Part shown: positions 32,498 through 43,856 of the stretch, piece after piece
How positions within the stretch are numbered: position 1 is the first letter of the stretch
How the letters are laid out: the number at the start of each line of letters is the position of its first letter
Assembly (NCBI GenBank): GCA_963565915.1
Contig: OY751492.1
Location: forward strand, 2,232,001 to 2,296,000
Source of the DNA: Entoloma clypeatum
Lineage: Eukaryota > Basidiomycota > Agaricomycetes > Agaricales > Entolomataceae
Reading direction: 5' to 3'
DNA: 64,000 nucleotides
Notes under the pieces: model-generated
What the model saw: the letters and a program-made list of their open reading frames with translations, nothing else
Told to the model about the DNA's origin: nothing
The model's database searches: none
Program-made: the position numbers and the translations under genes

Positions 32498-33010
32498 CTC
32501 CACAACATTCCCAATCTACGACACCAGACTCTATCAGCTCATCACTGGAGACGAGATTCTCATTCTTTCTTCGACGTGGAGGCTGCTGGTGCTGCTCTCC
32601 ACGTTCAGCAGCAACAGAATTTGGCTCAGCGCAAGGCCGACTACTATGCCGTAACTCCAAGCAATATCACTGCTGGTGAGCTGAGAATCACTGGCTTGTA
32701 AAACATGTCGAGCTAATCATTACATGCACGATGTAGGCGAGAGCTTCCCATCGCTGCCGAATGCTACAAGAACGGCACCGAGGTGAACCTCAAAAAGTCA
32801 AGATGAACAACTTCCAGTACAGCCAGATGAATACCGAAGGCGAGCTTCGCTTCGTCGTCTATCGCGACGAAGAGCGCAAGCCTTACCAGGCAAGTGATGT
32901 GGGATCACTGCATGTACCGCATTTTCAGAAAACTCCTGCTTTTAGAACCGCTTCATAGAGACTGCCTTGAATTTCGCTGCTGATAACAAGGGATCCGAGA
33001 TTGTCGAGGT
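32498..33010 (+). pseudogene. Fragment of an unidentified multi-exon gene, related to 16917-17467
   Basis: Coding-like blocks are FFDVEAAGAALHVQQQQNLA with YYAVTPSNITAGEL (about 32560-32690), IAAECYKNGTEV (about 32750-32790), QMNTEGELRFVVYRDEERKPY (about 32825-32890) and, after a GT..AG gap, FIETALNFAADNKGSEIVEV (about 32950-33010). They are in different frames. The second and third need a base change rather than an intron to join. A partly inverted relative lies at 16917-17467. I do not recognise the family and cannot build a full model, so a live gene with missed exons is possible. Confidence 0.45.
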
Positions 33011-33357
33011 GTTCGAGGTCGATGCCATTGGAGATCAAGTTCTCGGGATCTTACTATCTCCATACTTTTCGAAGCTCATGAGTTGGACTCCCAATGTGTC
33101 TGAGCCTTTTTGCTTGAATGTCAATCTTACTTTACGAGTAATAGCCCGAGTGACAGCAAATCCACACAACGTTACCAGGCGGCAAGAACTACCACGAGCA
33201 ATGTATCCTGATACCTGGGTGCAGATATGTAAAGATGGACAGCAAGAAAAGCCCAAAAGATTTATCGGCTGTGGGATGCATGGAAACAACTCTCCTATCC
33301 AAAGTCATGGGTCTTCTTCATAGGCTTAGGGCGAGCTCGTCCGAGTCACGACCAAAA

Positions 33358-34890
33358 TCAATCGTCCAGCTCATCCTCTTCCAATTCATCCTCGCCCTGA
33401 TGATCGACGGCAGTCCCAGCCGCAGAACCCAGCATATCCTCTTCCACCATTCCGACCACCATATCAATGACAGCCCGGCTCATGCGGGGCATGGCCCCTG
33501 GTTGCATGAGCGGATGATTCTTTTCCCTCAACTCTTCCTCTAATTCTTCCTCACTGGCCTCTGCATCATCACTCCCTTCCGCTTCCACTTCCCCCTCGCC
33601 ATCCTCACCTTCTTCATCGGAACTTGAGGGCGATGCTGAACCATCCGATATCCCATCATCTGACTCCATCTCGAAATCTTCGTCCTCGTCATCCTCGTCA
33701 TCCTCGATCTGCCCAACAGTCACAGCCCCCTCCGCCTTCCGCTTCCTCCCAAACAAATGCCGGTGCCCTCTCACCCACTCCTCAATCCCAGGTCTCTCTC
33801 GAGCATCTATAAGGCCCAATTGCGTCTCGACTCCTACGTCTTCCTCGTCCTCGCCAATTTCTTCTCCGCTCTTCCTCGTCAGAACAACGCTGCATGACCG
33901 CCCGCTGGCAGCAACACGCAGACCCTCGCTCTTGCCTATCAGGTCTTCCACGGCCCAGAACTCACAGGGTTTGCTCTCACCCCAGAGGACACCCTCCTTT
34001 GTAAACCACAGGCTTCCTGGCTTTGCACCGCGGTAAGCTTCGATGCCTGGAATTCCAGCTTCGCTCGCGCTGACGCCACTCGTAATCCCGGTACACGCGC
34101 TTTTGAATACATCCGGCGTCGGCTCGATGACACGAATTCCCAGACGCGAAAGGAAGGCGAGAAGAGAGGGGCGTGTCGGGCTGCCTTTGGGTAAGACATC
34201 AGGCTTGGCTGACGGCGATGAGTGTGTTGTGCTCGACCATGCCGAGGTCGTGACCGCATCTACTCCAAAGATAACTTGTTGCTGGCCGGACTGAACACTG
34301 CTGGGTGGAGCCTTTGTGCTTTCTGGCGTGTCAGACGATAAAATGACGACCGTCCAATGTGCTTTCGATTTGCCACGTGTTGGAAGCAGGAAGGCGCGTG
34401 TCAGTGCTGATATAGCAACGGTGGACTCGACCGCGTGCGTGGTTGGATGGGTAAATCTGAGATAGGTTTCGTGAATGGTGATGTCCACCTTCTTGCGAAT
34501 GGGGGACGTGGTGGAGATGGAGTGGAGCGTGTACAGTGCACCCTCGTCGGTTTGTGCTGGAGCATCCTCGTCAGACGACCTCTGACGTTTCGGGGATTTG
34601 GATGCTGGCTCCAAATCATCTTCTCTTCCCCGTTTTGATGTCGTGGAGCCAGGTTGAGTCATGCTGCGTAGGATCTTGTATACTTCTTGTTGTTTTTCGA
34701 CCCACTGGGCGCGTGTGTCTGTTGGGGCGTTTGTGGCATGACCAGCGCCACATATGAACCTAATCAATGTGTCGAGAACATATTCAGCCGAGGAGTCAGA
34801 TGTCGAGCTACAAAGGGTTCGGACTTTTTTCGCGAAGTCGCTCGGGAGCAATGGAAGAATAGCGCGAAGAAATGGTGTTTCTGAGGCCAT
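33358..34890 (-). CDS. Rtt106-like histone chaperone (tandem PH domains, acidic tail)
   Basis: A single 510-residue frame starting MASETPFLRAILPLLP. A helical N-terminal part with a nuclear-signal-like KRGREDD...KSPKRQR stretch is followed by two PH-like halves: LYTLHSISTTSPIRKKVDIT with LRFTHPT, then SLWFTKEGVLWGESKPCEFW and SVVLTRKSG. The C-terminal quarter is almost entirely acidic (EDDEDDEDEDFEMESDD). Rtt106/Pob3-type chaperones bind H3-H4, with the acidic tail contacting histones. I call Rtt106 rather than Pob3 because the protein is short and has no SSRP1 N-terminal domain. Two further short segments, NHPLMQPGAMPRMSRAVID and the final acidic DELEEDELDD, close the protein. Confidence 0.72.
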   Translation of the reverse strand: MASETPFLRAILPLLPSDFAKKVRTLCSSTSDSSAEYVLDTLIRFICGAGHATNAPTDTRAQWVEKQQEVYKILRSMTQPGSTTSKRGREDDLEPASKSPKRQRSSDEDAPAQTDEGALYTLHSISTTSPIRKKVDITIHETYLRFTHPTTHAVESTVAISALTRAFLLPTRGKSKAHWTVVILSSDTPESTKAPPSSVQSGQQQVIFGVDAVTTSAWSSTTHSSPSAKPDVLPKGSPTRPSLLAFLSRLGIRVIEPTPDVFKSACTGITSGVSASEAGIPGIEAYRGAKPGSLWFTKEGVLWGESKPCEFWAVEDLIGKSEGLRVAASGRSCSVVLTRKSGEEIGEDEEDVGVETQLGLIDARERPGIEEWVRGHRHLFGRKRKAEGAVTVGQIEDDEDDEDEDFEMESDDGISDGSASPSSSDEEGEDGEGEVEAEGSDDAEASEEELEEELREKNHPLMQPGAMPRMSRAVIDMVVGMVEEDMLGSAAGTAVDHQGEDELEEDELDD

Positions 34891-35537
34891 CTAGCAGAAT
34901 CGCTTCGGAAAACGCGGTCGGTGAAGAGTAGGATGAGGAGATCTGAGAGAATGACGCGTGTCGGTGGCGCGGTCGTATACTTTGAACCTGTGCCATTCAT
35001 GATTTGTACTGCCCATGAAATCCAACTCTGTGAGGCGTACCTGTGGTGAATGTGGTGCACTATCGATTATAACGGTACAAAGACTGGGTGTGCCAAGGGT
35101 GTGGAAGTCGACTCGCTCAGTGCATGCATCGTGTTGATTTGGCTTATTTGTCGAACAGAAGTATGAATCAACCCCTCATTTGATTTGAATGCTTCGTATG
35201 TATATTAAGAGGTCTACTTTGGGGATAATAAGTACATGCAACCTAACAAATCATGAGCTCCTTCATCTTGTTGAGGACTATGTCCTCTTTGTGGAGGCCT
35301 ACCTATGAAGGCATGGATATAGGCATGATGATTGAAGAAAAGATCAAGGCATACTTTTTTTCAATGTTTTGTGCTTCAGCTCTGAGTCTTCAGCTTCATC
35401 ATCGCTGATGCTTCGTTCCTTTTTCGCCAGTTCCCGAAGCCTCTGAGTCGAAGCGACAAATTCACACCACTCAGATTCTGTAACACCGACATAATAGTCT
35501 TGAAGTTGCCTGCTTAAACTGGAAGAGGGGGGTCGGT
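34891..35537. other. Intergenic spacer between divergent genes
   Basis: Separates the Rtt106-like gene (minus) from the pseudouridine synthase (plus). It should hold both promoters. Nothing else is recognisable. Confidence 0.4.
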
Positions 35538-36936
35538 GTGAGGCTGTCTAGTTCTACCTTTGAGATTCTCAAAACCCCCTATGGCATAGATGATACGACA
35601 AAGTGTTTGAGCTCCGCACCAATTTTAGGTACGGGTGTACGGCATCTACCGTTAACGCTTGAGTCCCAAGTCCTTCAGAAAACGGTTGTGCATGGATGCA
35701 TGGCTTCCTTCACGTCGCTACAAGCTATGAAACATGCAGGAAAATCAGCGATTGCTCGCCAATCTGCCGTATACATTGACCGTGGAATTATCGTCCTGAA
35801 CAAGCCCCCTGGACTTATTTGTCAACTTGCACAAGGACGAAAGAACTCCCAAATCAGAGTACGTTCGTTCATCACGAGGATACAAAGGAAACGATGTAAA
35901 CTGTGCTTTCAGAAACTAACGGGTGATCTCGGATACGATTTCAACCAACTTCTAGACGGTGCGCAGTTTCATTAAAGTCTGGGGTGTTTATCGAACTTAG
36001 CTACACAGGTCTAAGGAAAACCTTTTCACTGAATGAGTTCCCATACCCAATTCACCGCCTCGACAAGGTACGCCAAAAAGCGCCAAAAAGTGATCATCTG
36101 TAAAGCAGGCCTTCCAGGGTACTACTGGCGCTCTGACCATCGCCCGTTCCGCTTCCATGGCGCGTGAACTATCGCAACAATTCCAGAACAGAGTCGTTGA
36201 GAAGACATACCTTGCCCTTGTTCGGGGAGGCAAGAAATCATTTCCCTGCAATTCCGGAACAATAGATGCGCCGATTCAGTGCGCCGTCGATGGTCGCGTG
36301 AGTCTCGATGTATCGCGAGATAGCAAGCCTTCCATCACGGAGTGGGAGCTAATAGATTCGTCTGTGAGTTTCTACTTTCTCCGACGGAAATATTATTACT
36401 CATTGTTGGTGAAGCCGACTGTCCCTCTTTCTCTTCTTCGGCTTAAACTTCACACCGGCCATAAACATCAACTCCGCGTGCATGCGGCCCACTGTCTAAA
36501 TGGTATACCCAGTACATCTACAAACAGTGAAAACACGCACTAATTGCTCCGTAGCACCAATTCTAGGGGACACTATTTATTCCAAGAGTTCACTATCTAA
36601 TGTGATAACTCAATTAATCAGGATCCCAAAAGATCGCATTCTTCTACATGCATCGCAAATTTCCTTCCTCGTAAGCCCCATGTTCTCGTCCTTGGTGTGT
36701 CATTAATTTCATTCAAGAGGTACAGAACTTCTGGACCAAATAAACGTTTCCGCCTTGAGATCTGTGCTCCTTTGCCTCAAGACTTTCTCAGAATATGTAT
36801 TGCCTCTGGAATAAAAGTACCGCTCGCGGAAACCAAGGGAGGCGTGTCCATCGACGGCACGTTCATTGGTGATGGGCATATCTCGGACTTGGACGGCCAC
36901 TGGGTGTCTGGATCTGACACAAGCAGGTCTGAATGA
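35538..36936 (+). CDS. RluA-family RNA pseudouridine synthase, probably mitochondrial
   Basis: Spliced from about seven exons. Visible motifs: IIVLNKPPGLICQL (substrate-side strand), then the catalytic block YPIHRLDK joined to GTTGALTIARS across an intron, where the Asp of RLD attacks uridine, then VEKTYLALVRGG, LHTGHKHQLRVHAA and APILGDTIYS. All are standard RluA-family blocks. The start may be 35538 or the in-frame ATG at 35700; the longer version would give a basic leader. An organelle location is a guess from that leader. The last intron (GTAAGCC...TTCAAG) joins HASQISF to RYRTSGPNKR. Confidence 0.85.
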
Positions 36937-37073
36937 TAATGTACATACGAATACAAATGAGAAAAACGAAGGTGTGTAAAATAAGTTAACTAAAGTTCGA
37001 GGTGCATGGAAAGGACTGACAACTTATAGTGCGACATCTAATCCTAATGTCTATGTCATTGTGACCCGTACCC

Positions 37074-38289
37074 TCATCGCAGTGTGGTTGGCCCTTCCAG
37101 TTGTTTCTGTTGGTCATGCTGAATCTTGGCTGAACTATTCAGAGCCTGCCCGAGGCCTACTGCGATGGCTCCGATCGCTTGAGCCGCATGCGAGGCCAGG
37201 ATGGCACCACCAGCGCCAGCGCTGATAGCAGGAATCGTAGGAATGGTTCCAGCCGTAATCAAGATCGCACTGATAATACTCATGGTTTTCGGATGTTCGC
37301 TGGTGATGTACTCCAGCGCAGAGCATGCATTGAGAAGCCATGCAGGGGCTTGAGTGACTGTCGTGACGGCTGAATTTGTATCCACATCAGCATTGGCTCG
37401 AAAGACGAATGCCGCCACTCACTATCGCTATTGCGCCTTGACGGTGTTTGCTTGGTCGAAGTTACGTCAGTTTCGGATCTCGACTTCGAAGGAGTAGGAT
37501 GCTGGCTTGTTGAGATTTCCTCCGGCTCTTCCGTCTTCCGCATGGGCCAAAAGTCGACAGTATTCGACCGGGACGGAGGTGAGCGGCGCGCGGGTGCTAC
37601 CTCCACATTCGCCCTCTTCCCATGGTCAGAGGAAGTTGGGAGGGGAGGCAACGGTGCATCTTCTCTGGGACGCGTCTCGGAACCTCTTCTCTTCAGGGTC
37701 CAGAACGATGACTGGGACCGCAACGTAGCTGGTCGCTGAGACGTGCCTGCCTCTGTGACTTGGTCCTCCTTCTTCGGCTCATCCTTCTTCCGCAACGTCC
37801 ACCAGGAGCCCTGCTTTGAGACTTTGATTGTCTCTGTCTTCGAACCATCGATCTCCCCTGTGTAGACCGTCAGTTTAGCAAATCATCAGGGATGAGTGAG
37901 TCGGAAAAATCTACTTACACCCCATGTTTTCCATCGCGACTTTGAACTTCTTCCAGGTCCACCGATATTTCCCTCCGTGTACTTTCGCAATCACGGCCTT
38001 CAACTCGGAGAGCCTGGTATTGCCTTCAGCATTTGCTCTGTTGACGTCATTGATGAGAGACATACCTGGCTCTTGCGTCGGGACCCATAAAGTGTTGCGC
38101 GACTTTGTGCCAATACTCCTCGGGGATCTTTCGTTGGATGCAACCTGCCTTGATCCGTTCCAGCCATTCGTCAACTGGCAGGTCCTTCTTGGGCTTCCCC
38201 AAGAATCTAGGCCCTTTAGTCCACTCTGCGAAGACGGGCTCTAAGTCGTAGGGTTTGATCTTGAATGCATCAAGGACTCGGACTGTCAT
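37074..38289 (-). CDS. Uncharacterised protein: possible Gag-capsid-like domain plus Gly/Ala-rich membrane segment
   Basis: Starts MTVRVLDAFKIKPYDLEP at 38289 and splices across three GT-AG introns: after PDARAR, after AMENMG, and a 53-nt intron after RRNSD. Residues 1-108 are a compact helical domain (VDEWLERIKAGCIQRKIPEE, VAQHFMGPDARAR, RWTWKKFKVAM). Its spacing recalls the capsid part of retrotransposon Gag. A disordered basic linker carries three copies of a Trp motif: SWWTLRKKDEP, SFWTLKRRGSE and DFWPMRKTEEP. The C-terminus has a long Gly/Ala-rich hydrophobic stretch (ISAILITAGTIPTIPAISAG, then GAILASHAAQAIGAIAVGLG) that could span or insert in a membrane. No established function is known to me. 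I recall similar N-terminal domains in many mushroom genomes, unverified. Confidence 0.7.
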
Positions 38290-39948
38290 GGTGTAAGATA
38301 GCAAAGTTGGGGATGTTGATGATTGGTGACGACCAGAAATCCATGCAGCACCATTTATTGGCGCTGCCTCATTGAGACCTTGCGGCTGGATACTTGTGAA
38401 ATTACTTGGTAACTGTCGGAACGGAGAGGCTCGAATCGCCAATCTACGGATCATGATGGGCAACACGTTGTACTTGTTCGTGAACGGATCGATCAGGGAT
38501 GAACACGTTCCGAGGTATGTCGTGCACCCTCATCAAAGTTAATCGAACCCTTATTCATCTATCAAACTTGTCAACGACCTGTGAGGCTATGCAGATTCAA
38601 ACAACAACTCGTTTTGTTCGCTTCAAATGATTTGGCGTGGACAGTGCGTCCACCGAAACATGCAACCGGATATTCTTTTGAGCGAGTTCCGGGCATTCAG
38701 GACAGGGGAGATAATGTGAGTGGACAACAGGCGTCCCGGCACGAAGACCGGACTCCTTTCGCACCGTGACCGTACAAGCCGACATTTAAGGGGAGGGCAT
38801 AATCCTTACAGATGTAAGGACACCGAACTTATAAGCCGCATGTGTTGATCGATTTGGACAATATTAATCTGGGGAAAGGGGGTCATTTGGAAATGATCGT
38901 GGGCAGAAACTTGGGCAGTGTGGTGCGTGTTTTCAGCGATGATCAGGTCCCAGTCTCACGCTGCACGTTCACCATAAGCGCGTCTTTAGACCTCCATAGT
39001 AGTTATGGCGTCCTGAGTTGTCATATTTTCTTCATGATTTCTGAATGGCTGCAACGAGGAAGAAACAATCTCACCTTTCAGGTTAGTACCCAAGTCCTCC
39101 CCCAATTACTCCCAGTCAAGCGACTCAAGCCAGGGTCAGGGATCATCGATCATCCACGTTATACTCGGTATTAACAAGCGGCAGTGGTTGAAAGATGAGG
39201 TATCGTTTTCTTCATTGATAAAATGGAACTTCATAGAATAGGTTCCATTGGGCCCATCATTTGGCAATCCAGCAGGTGCAAGATGATGCAACGGCCCCAG
39301 ATCCGATGGCATTGCTTTTCACCGACACAGGTAAGCACTATACTGATGCTGCGGTTGCGTTATTGATATCACCTGCTGGAGGCTAGCATGCAGAAGTTGC
39401 CTGGACTTCAAGCTTCAATATTCATGAAGCCGGAGCTCGCAATGAACTACCCGAGAGGGGGCTGTGACGATTGTAGCAGAGGCCGAATTTCAAACTTGAA
39501 TTCAGTCTGGCTCTGCAGAGCGATGGAGTAACACAGCTCAAAAAAAAATTCGTCGGAAATTCAAGAAAACATACGGTGTCATTCCTTCCGCAATGGAGTG
39601 TCCAGCCGATTGGAGCGGAAATCATGGTCCAGAGAGCCCAATTCGAGTAGGTTACCGGGTCGCTTCGTGCGAGATGGGCTGCACCCAACTCACCAATGAT
39701 ATCAGTTTTGTAGCGACATGAGAACACTGGAATGTGCATGAGCCATCTTCAGTCGATGGGCGAAAACCTTGCCAATGTTTTCGGTGGGACAATATAGCCA
39801 TAGAAAAGGCTGCACAGCACGTACTTCCGTCTCTGCTCGATATGGATCTTCGCTTCCATCCTCGACATCAAATGAAGACACTTTTGTCACATTACACACG
39901 GAGGCGGAGACAAATTACTTAATGGAGAGTGCAATAGTTCTTACAACC
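38290..39948. other. Intergenic region without a supported gene
   Basis: The frame of the preceding gene stays open upstream to 38466, so its start might be further out. Beyond that, open frames at 38842-39174 (plus) and 39422-39739 (minus) have no family-like content. No repeats or RNA genes seen. Confidence 0.35.
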
Positions 39949-40567
39949 CTAATCGTGAGCAGCTCTAGCATATCCATACGCGGCATCTTTTCCTCCAGTC
40001 TCCCTGAGCTCCCCTTTCTCGTGCATCTCTGGGTTGTTTGTCATTTTTCCGACCACCTGCATATTCAGCGATAAGCTCAAGTGGGTGTAAAGTCAACGTG
40101 CAATGTTCACCTTTTCAGTCTTCCCAATAATTTTATCGCCCATGTTCGCTTTGCCTAGTGGCAAGTTGTCTCGGCCGTCGACCGCGACGCCGCCAGCTGA
40201 CATGTACATGAGACTATTGACCCGAATGAAAAATTTCACAAAACTCACTTTGAGTGGGACGCACACTAAGCGGCCTCTCCGAATTGTAGGCGGTTGCTCC
40301 TCCGTCGGCACCAGCATCGCTATATGCGGACTGGTTCGAGAGGCCACCGTGTTGTTTAGGCTGCTGAGGATCGTGCGGTACTGTGTCGCGTAGGGCAGCT
40401 GGTTGCTGATCGTAGCCGGACGTGGAGCGAGTCGATGCGCCCGTCCCGCGGCCGTCGAGGAGAGACTCGTTACCGGTGTGACGATGATGCCCGGGTTGAA
40501 CGCCGCCGGCAGGGGCATCGGTAGAGTCGACAAAGGGGTTGGCAGTGGTATTAGAGATACTAGACAT
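39949..40567 (-). CDS. Small hydrophilic basidiomycete protein (CsbD/stress-like)
   Basis: Three exons: 40249-40567, 40111-40196, 39949-40056, all with GT-AG introns. The protein is hydrophilic and low in complexity: MSSISNTTANPFVDST, then HHRHTGNESLLDGRGTG, then DKIIGKTEKVVGKMTNNPEM, then HEKGELRETGGKDA. The IIGKTEKVxGKxTxNPEMHEKGEL block is one I associate with a widespread basidiomycete family, related in style to CsbD and dehydrin-like stress proteins. A role in stress or desiccation is inference only. Complete, with its stop TAG at 39949-39951. Confidence 0.75.
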
Positions 40568-41024
40568 CTTTCAGATTGAAGGGGAATTTATTTGCGAGGA
40601 GTGGTAGGCGTTGTAAAGCTGGGGAATGGAATGCATTATTCGAAGGACGCTCTTTATATACTGGAGAGGGGGAAAGCCGTCATGGTTGAGTGACGTCATG
40701 GAGTCTCTGCCAAGGTATACGGGTACTTTACACCACTAGATCCAGCTCAAGCTCCATTACACTCACACCACCATTACCCCACATCATCCGCGCGCGGCAG
40801 AATCGATTCATGGCTACTGGTTACCGTCTTGGTGCCAGCAAAAGGAGCCTGAGGCGCGTTCGGCTATGTGCTGTGTCTTTCTTCCGCAGAAGAATCTAAA
40901 AACTTCCATAACAGACCGGTGCGATGGAGCATCTTTGACGGCAGGAGAGCCATGATTGGACGCGACGGCTTACTGCCGAATGATGTGACAAGTCAGGTCA
41001 CTCGGATGTGACGCGACGTGTTTC

Positions 41025-42080
41025 ATGCCTGGTCCTTCCAACACAAAGAAGAAACGAAAATCCCAAGGGAAAGCCTTCAAGAAGAGGTCTTCTGCACAAA
41101 GTATTGTGGAAATCAGTGAAGCCGCCCCACCATCACGGACAAAACCCAGCAGCAATAACACCTGCGATGATTTACCCAGCCCACCTCCAACCCCTCCGCC
41201 TTATAACGATTTGCGGCCACCCCCAGCCTTGGATCATCTTGTAAAGGAAGCTGATGATCCCGAACACACCAATGGTGTGCCACAACAACCATTCATCTAT
41301 GACCCAGGCAATGGTCCTCGGGTGAGGGACACGCGTGCTTTCCTTGCATCAAAGTACTTCTCACAGCCTCCAGCGTTCGATGTATGGTTTACCCCCCCCC
41401 CCCCCACATCCGCCGCTAAAGTCATGTGTTTTGAATCTCGTTACAGATACCGTTATGTGCAGAGTTCGCTCAAGAGGAAGTCCTCCAGATGTTGTTGACA
41501 GTATTACCAGAGGAGACAGCATTGGTTCGTTCGCTTTTGTCAGGGTTCCCCAAACTAATACACTGATTAGATCTTGTGGTATAACAAAAGTCGCGAAACG
41601 AGCCGAATATGTCCGGCATGTCGGAGGCTATATCGACTAGGAGACGTTCTCCCAGACCATATAGATAGTGGACGACCTTGCAACGTCGACGCTCCCCCAC
41701 CTCCTCAACTAAGACATGAACAAGAGCTCAGCGGACTATGTATGTTTTCGCTATTGATGTCAATCTCGATGAAGCTCAAACGCCTTCTTGCAGGTTCTCC
41801 TGTTTGCTTTATCCTGGCGTCTTTCAATTATCCCAGCGTAATCAAGGCAGCATGGGGCCGCACTGAAGACCAAATGGATGATGCGACGTGGAGTTTGTTG
41901 AATGCGCCACCTGTGAATAATACTCAAAGCGACACTGGCCTCAGCCTTGGGATGCTGATGAGAATGACACGATTACATGACCTGGGACTGGCACAGCTTT
42001 GCCTGGGGCTCAACAGCGAAGACTTGGATCCTGAGGATTTTCGTCATGATCTTGGGGGCTCTCATGAAGTGTCCCTGTAG
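41025..42080 (+). CDS. Conserved basidiomycete protein of unknown function
   Basis: Starts MPGPSNTKKKRKSQGKAFKK at 41025. Introns follow QPPAFD (GTATGG to TTACAG), EETAL (GTTCGT to GATTAG) and ELSGLC (to TTGCAG). Residues before the first intron are basic, then Pro-rich (PPPTPPPYNDLRPPPALDHL), then FIYDPGNGPRVRDTRAFLAS. The later exons carry a Cys pair, RICPACRRLYRLGDVLP, and helices SVIKAAWGRTEDQMDDATW and GMLMRMTRLHDLGLAQLCLG. The sequence is regular and complete. The Cys-pair segment could bind zinc with other cysteines. I do not recognise a domain. Confidence 0.7.
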
Positions 42081-42406
42081 ATGTTGTGAGGAACCTTCCA
42101 ACCCTGCTTTGAGTCATTTCTGATCACTTATATTTAAGATTCGCTTTACTTTGTATGATAGGTCCTGTATGTATACCTGTATCTTATTGCATACCTTCGA
42201 TTCCAGGATCCTTCGACCCATAACCTTTCTGCAAGGAGGAAGAGCAAACGCGAACCCAATTCAAATACCCTTGACGTCAATTCTTGTGAACACGTTTCTT
42301 CAGGTCGTATCTCTCGATAGGAGAATTTTAGGGGAAATACATCAAGACATTTTGGATGCTGCAGGTGTGTCGCTCTCAACTCTTCCTCGTATATCCGTCT
42401 CAAAGG

Positions 42407-43222
42407 ATGAAAAGTGTATTTCTCCTTCCTTTCCTTCTTCCTGCCGCCTTCGGTGTAGAATGGACCATTTCCGTTGGCAAAAATGAGGGGACTGGGTACG
42501 TGTTTTGTCCTCTTCAACCACTGTGACGACAATCTGTTCTATAGACAAAAGGGCATCGGATTCGTTCCCTCTGTAATTTACCCCAGACCAGGCGATACTA
42601 TCGCTTGGAGATTCAACAGTGGAAACCACAGCGTCGTTCGTATGTCCACCACTTCCTCTGAAAGTTGAGCATAATCATGACCCGTCACATGCATAGAATC
42701 CACCTTTGAACACCCGTGCACAGTCAGTGGCGGGATCAGCACCCCCATCCAAAACGTCCGTTACATCTTCATCTCTTTCACTGGAAAAGATCGTCGAACA
42801 ATCATAAACCCTTCTGCTTCTAGGTGCCGCAAAATGTGACGCTCGATTCCCCAAGCCTACCCGTCGTCCGAATGACCTTGACCAGCTCCGACTCTATGTG
42901 GTTCTTCGACCAAGCCAGCGGCCAATGCAGCCAAGGAGCCGTCTTTGCCCTCAACCCCGGCCAGGGCCAGGCTGCGGCTTTCAAGGAGAACGCAGCGAAA
43001 GCGGGGCCGCAGCCGGCCTCCGCTGTCACGACCACCGCTTCTTTGAGCGTCTCAAGCGCGACGAGGACCAGTACGGGTGTACCCACTCAGACATCCCCCT
43101 TGGCTTCTCCTGGACCTACGAATGTCAATGCGGCGAAAGCTATCAGTGCCGGCTCTATGCGTGGCGGCGTGGTCATGGGTGCTCTTGGTGCCCTCATCTC
43201 GGCGATGAGCGTATACTTCTAA
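42407..43222 (+). CDS. Secreted GPI-anchored cupredoxin-like protein
   Basis: Exons 42407-42495, 42545-42639, 42697-42755 and 42824-43222. A signal peptide (MKSVFLLPFLLPAAFGVEW) precedes a single cupredoxin-like domain: ISVGKNEG, FVPSVIYPRPGDTIAWRF, NHSVVQSTFEHPCTV, then WFFDQASGQCSQGAVFALNP. A Ser/Thr-rich stalk and a C-terminal hydrophobic tail (GGVVMGALGALISAMSVYF) point to a GPI anchor. Family members bind copper through two His, one Cys and sometimes Met. Here the usual second Cys/His pair of the WFYCxxxxHC block reads WFFD...GQC, so copper binding may be lost. Function in the wall or in development is inferred from the family. Confidence 0.8.
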
Positions 43223-43856
43223 TACGAAGCGCTCCATCCATTTCATGCTTTACATCAATCATCACTGTCCCTGACTAGCTTTTGTACATGAGGTACACCA
43301 GAGAAATTTCATGTATTCGACTTCTTCCTGTGATGGATATCTAGTGAACGCTGATTTTCTTGCCTGCTTGGACTATGTATATATAGAAGTCCGTCGTGCG
43401 ATCTATGGTCCTGACTTGGCAGACTGCACAGGCTGCACGCGAGGCATCAGCAATCTCAGCCCTTTCATCGAATACGTACTTCAGGGAGTCCCATGCTGCA
43501 ACATGCTGCAGGTCTCGACTTTCAATCCCATCACATTGGGACGGCATCTCCTGAGTGTCACAGTACTTATGTACTTGCCGCCAATCCGTTTTTGATATAC
43601 AATTAATGTTGATGCAGCTACGGGGTATAACAATATGAATGAAACGCTACAACTCAACCCACAGAACGTGTTTCATAAAGGAAAACTTTAAACCTCAAAG
43701 CATGAAACGATAGAAAAGTATAATCGTTGGGAATGGAAAAGAAAGAGCGGTGGATAGATCAACCATTCTAGACCATCAAGACCCAGGACACAAGGGAAGG
43801 GAGAAAAAGTATTTTTCGTAAAAAATGATGCAGATCATGAGCGAACTGTGGGTCGA
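43223..43856. other. Intergenic region between convergent genes
   Basis: No gene or repeat supported. Short frames near 43311-43595 are overlapped by equally long frames on the other strand and are not family-like. Confidence 0.4.
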
